Source of the DNA: Cutibacterium granulosum
Lineage (GTDB): Bacteria; Actinomycetota; Actinomycetes; Propionibacteriales; Propionibacteriaceae
Direction: 5' to 3'
Length of the DNA: 64,000 bases
NCBI RefSeq assembly: GCF_900186975.1
Contig: NZ_LT906441.1
Location: 434,001-498,000, forward strand
The position numbers were made by a program, and so were the translations under genes. The number at the start of each line of letters is the position of its first letter. Positions within the stretch are counted from its first letter, which is position 1. The notes below the pieces were generated by a model that was not told the DNA's origin, searched no databases, and saw nothing but the letters and a program-made list of their open reading frames with translations. Below, piece by piece: positions 58,051 to 64,000 of the stretch.

Positions 58051-58665
58051 TCAGGATGAGGACCTCAGTGAAATCACAACATGCCTCCTGGGCTCCACAC
58101 CGTCGGACTCGCTGAACAGTCCAGCGTCGGCAACGACGTCATGGACGATCTTGCGTTCAAAGGGATTCATGGGAGCCAACGACACCGGCTCACCGGACTC
58201 CTTGACGGACTGCACGGCCTCGGTGGCGAGGATGGCGAGTTCCTTGCGTCGATTCTCCCGGAACCCTGCGACGTCGAGCATCAGCCGTGACCGATGTCCG
58301 GTCTCTGTCATGACAGCCAGACGTGAGAGCTCCTGAAGGGCTTCGAGGACCTTTCCCTCGTCACCGACGAGTGTCTGGTTGTCAGTGACGATGGAGACGT
58401 GTGCCCGCCCGTTCTCGACATAGGTGTCGATGTCGCCGTCCAGATCAGCGATGTCGAGCAGATCCTCCAGGTAGTCGGCGGCAATGTCTCCCTCGGTCAC
58501 CAGCGGGTTTTCGTGATCCTCCTCGGTGGCGGGGTGCTCGACATCCTCATGCCGTGCATCGGCTGCAGTGTGCCCATCTGGGGAGTCAACGTTGCGTTGT
58601 GGAGTGTCGCTGGGGGACTCGGTGACATCCGTGGACATCTGGGTTGTGCCATGGTCTTGACTCAT
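58051..58665 (-). CDS. jag: Jag/KhpB-type RNA-binding protein (KH and R3H domains)
   Basis: The 204-residue protein lies beside yidC in most bacteria and binds RNA. An acidic N-terminus (~65 residues) precedes a KH-like domain (DIDTYVENGRAHVSIVTDNQTLVGDEGKVLEALQELSRLA, split here by family motifs). A C-terminal R3H domain (ETGHRSRLMLDVAGFRENRR, LAPMNPFERKIVHDVV) ends the protein. GAAGGAA precedes ATG 58665. It is 157 bp downstream of yidC on the same strand. Confidence 0.92.
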   Translation of the reverse strand: MSQDHGTTQMSTDVTESPSDTPQRNVDSPDGHTAADARHEDVEHPATEEDHENPLVTEGDIAADYLEDLLDIADLDGDIDTYVENGRAHVSIVTDNQTLVGDEGKVLEALQELSRLAVMTETGHRSRLMLDVAGFRENRRKELAILATEAVQSVKESGEPVSLAPMNPFERKIVHDVVADAGLFSESDGVEPRRHVVISLRSSS

Positions 58666-58822
58666 TGCGGTTCCTTCTTCACATCCGTTGCGAGGCTCGT
58701 CATCAGCGATTTGCCTCGGCTGCCTGGGCGATCCGTTCATGGGAGGTCAGTCACACCATCGCTGACGACAGTGTCTGGTCCGGAAAATATCCACCAGGGC
58801 GCTGCAGTCATGATGGGTTTTG

Positions 58823-59911
58823 TCAGTGCTTGCGCTTCGACCGGGACTGTCGGGCGGGCTGTTGGCGTCGCACCACCTGCTTGTTGCCGTTGGCGTCCTT
58901 GCGAACCGTCTGGCGCGTCACCTGCTGGCGAGCCACTGCAGGCTTGGCGGCGTCACTGGGGTCACCAGCAGGAGTGGGGGTGGCACTGACGACCTTGCGA
59001 CGGCGCTTCTCGCGACGCTGGCGCTCGATCTCGTCGGGATCCTTGCCCTTGGCACGCATGCGCTCCTGCCAGTCGATGTAGGCCGGGGTGTTGGGGGTCG
59101 GATTGTTGCGAATGAGGATCTCCTGCTGACCCAGCGTCCACAGGTTTGACGTTGCCCAGTAGATCATGACGCCGATCGGGAAGCTCACACCGCTGAAGAG
59201 GTACATCAGCGGGAAGAGGTAGATCATCATCTTCTGCTGCTGTGCCATCGGGCCGGTGAGTGCCTCGGGCGGCATGTTCTTACGCATGAGCTGCATCTGG
59301 GTGTAGAACAGCGTCACCACCATGATGATGATGAGGACGAGGGCAACGATCTGCGTGCCGCCGAATCCGTTGGTCATCGGCAGGAATCGTCCGGCCAGCT
59401 CGGCACCGAAGAACCTGGCATGTTGCAGGGACGCCACGAGCTCGGGGTGGTCGACGAAGAAATGGCCGCGTGGAGTTCCGCGGGAGGCCCCGTCGAGCAC
59501 CCGGAACAGGGCGAGGAAGATGGGCATCTGCAGCAGGATCGGCAAGCAGGACGCTGCAGGGTTGACGCCCTCCTCCTTGTAGAGATTCATCATCTCCTGG
59601 CCGGCACGCTGCCGGTCGTCACCGTACTTGTCCTGGATCGCCTTCATCTTGGGCTGGATGAGCTGCATCGCCCGGGCGGAATTGATCTGCTTGACGAACA
59701 GCGGGATGAGCAGGATACGGATGAAGATCGTCAGGGTGATGATGGCGAGGGTCCACGTCGCACCGGAGTCCGAACCGAACACGGGACTCCACATGGCGTG
59801 GAAGAGCACCACGAGTCCGGACACGGCCCAGTAGAGCGGAAGCATGATGGCATGGCCGATGGCATGGAAACCATCACCCAGGCCAAGCATGATCACCAGG
59901 GGATTGAGCAT
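58823..59911 (-). CDS. yidC: Membrane protein insertase YidC
   Basis: The 362-residue insertase folds proteins into the cytoplasmic membrane with or without SecYEG. Five hydrophobic segments are seen, the first near residues 15-40. Conserved parts are IFIRILLIPLFVKQINSARAM, NPAASCLPILLQMPIFLALFRVL and IMIYWATSNLWTLGQQ, read approximately. The C-terminal ~80 residues are strongly basic, as usual for ribosome contact. ATG 59911 shares its A with the yidD stop (TGATG), implying coupled translation; GAGGTGAG precedes it. Confidence 0.95.
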   Translation of the reverse strand: MLNPLVIMLGLGDGFHAIGHAIMLPLYWAVSGLVVLFHAMWSPVFGSDSGATWTLAIITLTIFIRILLIPLFVKQINSARAMQLIQPKMKAIQDKYGDDRQRAGQEMMNLYKEEGVNPAASCLPILLQMPIFLALFRVLDGASRGTPRGHFFVDHPELVASLQHARFFGAELAGRFLPMTNGFGGTQIVALVLIIIMVVTLFYTQMQLMRKNMPPEALTGPMAQQQKMMIYLFPLMYLFSGVSFPIGVMIYWATSNLWTLGQQEILIRNNPTPNTPAYIDWQERMRAKGKDPDEIERQRREKRRRKVVSATPTPAGDPSDAAKPAVARQQVTRQTVRKDANGNKQVVRRQQPARQSRSKRKH

Positions 59912-60342
59912 CAATTCTCACCTCGGGAATCGCAGGGCGTACCAGCAAGCACGTACTGGTAGTTCCCGGCCAGGCCGGCGCGGGAATGGTCAGATGAGGC
60001 GGTCCCGACGCCATGTGCGTCGCGCCGACCTCCAGTGAAGGTCGTCACCCATCCTTGGGTGACGGTCTCGGGATGCAGTGTGACCCAGTCGTGGGCCTCA
60101 GGGGTACCGGGAACCGGGTCGTAGCCACCGTGCGACCACGGGTTGCAGCGCAGGATCCGCCAAGCGATCATCGGCGTCGCCGTGATCACCCCATGCACCT
60201 GCAGGGCGCGCAGTCCGAAGGAGGAACAGGACGGCTGATACTTGCACACCGGCCCGTACAACGGCGAGACGAGGGCTCGCCATGCCCTGACCCAGGCGAT
60301 GGCAAGCCATGTCAGAGGACGAAATCTACCGATCCTGGACAT
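59911..60342 (-). CDS. yidD: Membrane insertion efficiency factor YidD
   Basis: This 143-residue protein assists membrane protein insertion. The core WLAIAWVRAWRALVSPLYGPVCKYQPSCSSFGLRAL, given here in part, and RCNPWSHGGYDPVP are diagnostic. The C-terminal ~55 residues are an extension beyond the usual ~85-residue protein. It lies between rnpA (6 bp away) and yidC (1-base overlap). Confidence 0.93.
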   Translation of the reverse strand: MSRIGRFRPLTWLAIAWVRAWRALVSPLYGPVCKYQPSCSSFGLRALQVHGVITATPMIAWRILRCNPWSHGGYDPVPGTPEAHDWVTLHPETVTQGWVTTFTGGRRDAHGVGTASSDHSRAGLAGNYQYVLAGTPCDSRGEN

Positions 60343-60348
60343 GGACGC

Positions 60349-60957
60349 TCACACCTCCCGACGCACCGGGCTCATTGTAGGCTGCTCATCAGCTGCAGCA
60401 GACCCCCTAGCACCGGCATCCGCGGTGTCGATGTGAGCACCAGCGCTGTCAGGCGTCCGGCCATTGGCCTGCGACCGGTTGTCACATGCAGAGTCGGTCG
60501 AGGACCGGGCGGAGGTACGGCGTTGAAGTTTGTCCAAGGCCTTCGTCCACGCCGAGGACAGATCGCTCGGCAATTGTTGGGGATGTCTGGCTGAGGCGGG
60601 CAGGGCACGCACCACGATGAGACATCCTGACGGCAACTGTTCGGTGAGCGGACGGGCCAAGTGGCGTAACTGACGTGCCACCCGGTGCCGCGTCACGGCA
60701 TTTCCCACTGCCTTGGACACGACGAAACCGACCCTGGGTGCTGCACCAAGGTCGGAACATGTCGTGACGTCCGCGGGTGTGGACGCAGGCGCCCCTGTGG
60801 ACAACTCTGGGGACGATGAGGATGACTCCCCATCGCACCGGGAGTGGGGCATCCATCCCGCATGGACGACGAGAGTCTGACGACCGGACCGGACTCCGCC
60901 GCGGGTCGCGGATCGGAAGTCCTCGGACCGATGCATCCGCGACCGCGCGGGAAGCAC
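60349..60957 (-). CDS. rnpA: Ribonuclease P protein component
   Basis: The 202-residue protein subunit of RNase P matures tRNA 5' ends. MLPARSRMHRSEDFRSATR, PRVGFVVSKAVGNAVTRHRVARQLRHL (as parts) and CLIVVRALP are conserved. The protein is longer than the common ~120 residues: a Ser/Thr/Pro-rich insert of about 30 residues (about 42-72) splits the fold, and about 65 unconserved residues follow it. It begins 7 bp after the rpmH stop. Confidence 0.93.
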   Translation of the reverse strand: MLPARSRMHRSEDFRSATRGGVRSGRQTLVVHAGWMPHSRCDGESSSSSPELSTGAPASTPADVTTCSDLGAAPRVGFVVSKAVGNAVTRHRVARQLRHLARPLTEQLPSGCLIVVRALPASARHPQQLPSDLSSAWTKALDKLQRRTSARSSTDSACDNRSQANGRTPDSAGAHIDTADAGARGSAAADEQPTMSPVRREV

Positions 60958-60964
60958 GTCAGAC

Positions 60965-61099
60965 TCAGGCAGAGAGCTTGGCGCGACCCCTACGACGGCG
61001 AGCCGCCAAGATGGAGCGTCCGGCGCGGGAGCTCATGCGATGACGGAAACCGTGGTTGCGGGAACGACGACGGTTGCTGGGCTGGTAAGTGCGTTTCAC
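60965..61099 (-). CDS. rpmH: 50S ribosomal protein L34
   Basis: This 44-residue basic ribosomal protein begins [20 protein letters not shown] after the start and ends [11 protein letters not shown], all typical. The start codon is GTG at 61099. It is the first gene of the minus-strand rpmH-rnpA-yidD-yidC-jag run and divergent from dnaA, the standard arrangement at bacterial origins. Confidence 0.96.
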   Translation of the reverse strand: MKRTYQPSNRRRSRNHGFRHRMSSRAGRSILAARRRRGRAKLSA

Positions 61100-61503
61100 G
61101 GGGATGTTCTCCCTTGTGTCTTGGGGATCACCCGGGAGGACGAGGGGTGCTCTTCCTCAGGCCGGGGCGCCCGGCCGGGCGCAGGAAAGGACGTCACCGT
61201 CACCAGACGGTGACTGCAGAACTCTACTTGTCTGACTGCTGAAGCGCAAACTGGTGAAGCAATGGATGACCCGTTGTCCACAGTGTGCAAATCACACTGA
61301 TGTAGCGACCCGCCTGGCGAGCCGTTCATCGTCGTGACCTTCGAAAACTTCTTGCACCACGGAACAGAGATGGCTAGCGTCAACGTTCCACAAGGTGTGC
61401 ACAACCCCGCATGGCCTGTGGAAAACTTTGTGGATAAGCTTGTCCTGATTTCGTTGCACGGATCAGCCATCTGCACAGTGATGTCGATCGGAAAGGAGTG
61501 GGG
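61100..61503. other. 404-bp rpmH-dnaA gap with DnaA-box-like sites
   Basis: DnaA-box candidates: TTGTCCACA at 61274-61282, TGTGCACAA at 61396-61404, and TTGTGGATAA at 61428-61437. They could serve replication initiation or dnaA autoregulation. Promoters of rpmH and dnaA also lie here. Confidence 0.7.
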
Positions 61504-63069
61504 ATGAGCAACCACTCGACCACTGGTCAACCAGCTGAGTCCGCTGATGCCCCAGGCTCCGCCGACGACCACCTCCACTCCTCCGATGACCGGCCCCTGC
61601 CACACGTCCATCCCAACGCCGTCCTTCCTCCTCCCATGAGCGCCCAGGAACCCGTCGATCCGACGGAGGCCCTGGCCGAGGCGTGGAGTTCCCTGCTGGA
61701 CAACGTCTCCAAGGCCAACCGTCCCTGGCTGCGCAATGCGACCCCGGTGACGATGCACTCCTCAACGGCAATGGTGGCCGTACCCAATGAGTTCGCTCGC
61801 GACCACATCGAGACGAAGATGCGTGCCGAGCTGGAGGAGCTGCTCTCCGACTCCTTCCACCGCCCCATTCACCTGGCCATCACCATCGATCCCGATCTGG
61901 AGCTGGCCCTGGGCGCCCCGGATCGCCCGGAGGATGACGAGGAGGAACTGCCGGTCGCCGAGTTCGTCCCGCGGGCGGGGGTGTCTCCGGCGCCCGTCCT
62001 GCCCTCGGATGCCGGAAGTGGCGCCGAGCAGTCCGATGACCCGGCTGCGCACCTCAACCCCAAGTACACCTTCGACTCCTTCGTCATCGGATCGTCGAAC
62101 CGGTTCGCCCATGCCGCCGCCGTGGCCGTGGCCGAGTCACCGGGTAAGTCGTACAACCCGTTGCTCATCTATGGCGGTTCGGGGCTCGGCAAGACGCATC
62201 TGCTGCACGCCATCGGCTCCTACGTGCTCAGCTATTACCACAACGTGCGGGTGAAGTACGTCTCCACCGAGGAACTCACCAACGACTTCATCAACGCCAT
62301 CGGCACCAATCGCACCGCAGAGTTCCGACGCGCATACCGCGACATCGACGTCCTGCTGGTTGACGACATCCAGTTCCTGGAGTCCAAGATCCAGACCCAG
62401 GAGGAGTTCTTCCACACCTTCAACACCCTGCACAATGCGCAGAAGCAGATCGTCATGACCTCCGACCGACCCCCGAAGCTGTTGGAGGCCTTGGAACCGC
62501 GGTTGCGCAGTCGCTTCGAGTGGGGTCTGCTCACCGACATCCAGCCGCCCGACCTGGAGACCCGGATAGCCATTCTGCAACGCAAGATCCAGGCTGAACG
62601 GCTCACCGTCGGACCAGATGTGCTGGAGTTCATTGCCTCGCGCATCCAGACCAACATCCGTGAGCTGGAGGGTGCCCTCATCCGGGTGGCAGCTTTCGCG
62701 AGCCTCAACGGCCAACAGGTGGATCTGTCGCTGGCCGAGGTCGTACTCAAGGATCTCATTCCCGAAGGCGGCGAGGCCCCGGTCACTGCCGACGGGATCA
62801 TCACCGAGACGGCGAAGTACTTCTCGATCTCCCGTGATGATCTGCTGGGAACCTCGCGTGCCCAGACCTTGGTACGGGCTCGTCAGATAGCGATGTACCT
62901 GTGCCGGGAACTCACCGATCTTTCCCTGCCCAAGATCGGCGACGAGTTCGGTGGCAAGGATCACACCACCGTCATGCACGCCGAACGCAAGATTCGGGCT
63001 CTGCTGGGGGAGAACCGCGAGATCTTCGATCAGGTGACCGAACTCACCAACCTCATCAAGACGTTCTGA
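61504..63069 (+). CDS. dnaA: Chromosomal replication initiator DnaA
   Basis: The 521-residue AAA+ protein opens oriC. Domain I lies at about residues 35-120, followed by a Pro/Glu/Asp-rich linker. Domain III has Walker A LLIYGGSGLGKTHLLHAIG (about 220-238), Walker B DVLLVDDIQFLESK and the sensor SDRPPKLLEAL. Domain IV contains the DnaA signature GGKDHTTVMHAERKI (about 484-498), which reads DnaA boxes. AAAGGAG at 61492-61498 fits ATG 61504. All motifs are intact. Confidence 0.98.
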   Translation: MSNHSTTGQPAESADAPGSADDHLHSSDDRPLPHVHPNAVLPPPMSAQEPVDPTEALAEAWSSLLDNVSKANRPWLRNATPVTMHSSTAMVAVPNEFARDHIETKMRAELEELLSDSFHRPIHLAITIDPDLELALGAPDRPEDDEEELPVAEFVPRAGVSPAPVLPSDAGSGAEQSDDPAAHLNPKYTFDSFVIGSSNRFAHAAAVAVAESPGKSYNPLLIYGGSGLGKTHLLHAIGSYVLSYYHNVRVKYVSTEELTNDFINAIGTNRTAEFRRAYRDIDVLLVDDIQFLESKIQTQEEFFHTFNTLHNAQKQIVMTSDRPPKLLEALEPRLRSRFEWGLLTDIQPPDLETRIAILQRKIQAERLTVGPDVLEFIASRIQTNIRELEGALIRVAAFASLNGQQVDLSLAEVVLKDLIPEGGEAPVTADGIITETAKYFSISRDDLLGTSRAQTLVRARQIAMYLCRELTDLSLPKIGDEFGGKDHTTVMHAERKIRALLGENREIFDQVTELTNLIKTF

Positions 63070-63505
63070 CTCACACGCATCCCGCCACCGTCGACACAGG
63101 ATGCACACACCCCCACACCTCGAGGTGAGGCGGTTTCCCCAACGAGACACCATCCCCACAATCCTGTGGAAAACCCGTGGAAACCCTGTGGACGGTCATA
63201 CACAGGCCAGCACCATCCACATCGTCACGGACTTTTCCCAAGCTCCCCCACCGACTTGTCCACCGCCTTAAAACCCATGTGACAAGGAGTTACGGTGGTT
63301 CTTCACAAAATTCACAACGGTTATGACGACGACTGGAGAGATACACGCAAAAAGGTCGTCCAAGGTAACGCCTGTGTGCAACTGCCCCAGCCAGCTGCGA
63401 GAATACGCAACCCTCAACCTTGGTTCCGATCCGATGGAGGAAACCGGATATGATCGCAGTAGCAAGCACCATCCGTGCACCAGTGACACTTCAGAGGGGA
63501 CATAC
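63070..63505. other. oriC: Presumptive oriC between dnaA and dnaN
   Basis: This 436-bp gap contains a cluster of DnaA-box-like words on both strands: CCTGTGGAAAAC (about 63163), CCGTGGAAACC, CCCTGTGGACGG (about 63186), ACACAGG and CTTGTCCACC (about 63255). AT-richer sequence (TTCTTCACAAAATTCACAAC) follows near 63300. Position and content match actinobacterial origins, though individual boxes are weak matches. Confidence 0.75.
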
Positions 63506-64000
63506 GTGAAAATTCGGCTCGAACGCGACGTGATGGCCGACGCCGTTGGGTGGGCTGCCCGTAGCCTGCCCACCCACCTCACCGTGCCCATCCTCGCCGG
63601 TCTGCTCATCACTGCCACCGAGGACGGCGTGACGATGTCCGGATCCGACAACGAGACCACCGCACAGATCACCCTGCCGGCCCAGGTGGAGGAACCTGGT
63701 CAGGTACTCGTGTCGGGCAAGTTGTTGGCAAGCATCGCCAAGGCCCTTCCGAACAAGCCGGTCGACATCACAGCGAATCCGGCATCGATGGAACTCGTGT
63801 GCGGGTCGGTGCACTTCACGCTGCAGGGTCTTCCGGTTGACGAGTACCCATCGCTGCCTCAGATGCCTGCCACCACTGGAACGGTGGACACGGCAATCTT
63901 CGCCAAGGCCGTCTCCCAGGTGTTCGTCGCTGCAGGCCGTGATGAACTGCTGCCCGTCTTCACCGGCATTCGCATGGAGATCGACGATGACAAGCTCTCC
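63506..64000 (+). CDS. dnaN: DNA polymerase III beta subunit (sliding clamp), 5' part
   Basis: The first 165 residues of the sliding clamp start at GTG 63506 (KIRLERDVMADAVGWAARSL) and run off the window. VPILAGLLITATEDGVTMSGSD (in parts) and LPVFTGIRMEI are typical of the first and second clamp domains. GAGGGG lies upstream. It follows dnaA and the origin, as in most bacteria. Confidence 0.96.
   Translation, partial: MKIRLERDVMADAVGWAARSLPTHLTVPILAGLLITATEDGVTMSGSDNETTAQITLPAQVEEPGQVLVSGKLLASIAKALPNKPVDITANPASMELVCGSVHFTLQGLPVDEYPSLPQMPATTGTVDTAIFAKAVSQVFVAAGRDELLPVFTGIRMEIDDDKLS

Overview
The window looks like the chromosomal origin region of a Cutibacterium/Propionibacteriaceae actinobacterium. 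The reasons are a GC-rich genome, a secreted CAMP-factor gene at 47.2-48.0 kb, and the actinobacterial origin order parB-parA-rsmG-jag-yidC-yidD-rnpA-rpmH | dnaA-dnaN, preceded by trxB, trxA and pcnA (the order known from Mycobacterium). Species cannot be fixed from the sequence alone. Coding density is low: roughly a quarter of the window has no gene, much of it in 0.3-2.7 kb gaps.

Layout. (1) 1-8.2 kb: the 3' end of a eukaryote-type phosphofructokinase, a tandem Lrp/AsnC regulator, and a tightly overlapping D-ornithine fermentation operon: 2,4-diaminopentanoate dehydrogenase, both subunits of B12/PLP ornithine 4,5-aminomutase, a GlmL/MutL-type ATPase and an ornithine-racemase-like protein. 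The thiolase genes ortAB, which normally sit in such clusters, are not here. (2) 8.2-15.6 kb: two CycA-like amino-acid permeases, alanine racemase and alanine dehydrogenase, so the first 16 kb reads as a D/L-amino-acid uptake and catabolism block. (3) 16.6-30.3 kb: cell-envelope genes (L,D-transpeptidase lipoprotein, SH3/RlpA protein), citrate synthase, ClC channel, a DUF559-type protein, fumarase, a SUFU-family protein, an MscS channel and two small membrane proteins. (4) 30.6-37.1 kb: pcnA, a DUF6049-type exported protein and a membrane pseudokinase; the MurJ flippase expected between the last two is missing. (5) 37.8-41.5 kb: glycerol kinase, glycerol facilitator and a divergent SorC-type regulator. 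(6) 42.2-50.9 kb: HtrA-like protease, thioredoxin reductase, an RluA-type pseudouridine synthase with a 200-residue insertion, CAMP factor, thioredoxin, a membrane protein, an OsmC protein and a GNAT-like protein. (7) 51.2-64 kb: parB/parA with two perfect parS sites, rsmG, jag, yidC, yidD, rnpA, rpmH, then divergent dnaA, a presumptive oriC and the start of dnaN.

The most unusual signal is not a gene. A degenerate near-palindrome, TGACA(A/T)TTTTTGTCA-like, occurs about thirty times between 3 and 50 kb. It lies almost always between genes, in both orientations, often in clusters, and three times inside the non-conserved insertion of the RluA-like gene. None was found from 50.1 kb to 64 kb. 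Its function is unknown. The region around parS and rsmG instead holds two long gene-free stretches with AT-rich patches, a diverged direct repeat and a ~60-bp tandem repeat. Strong GC-rich hairpins without a U-tract follow many genes and are the likely terminators.
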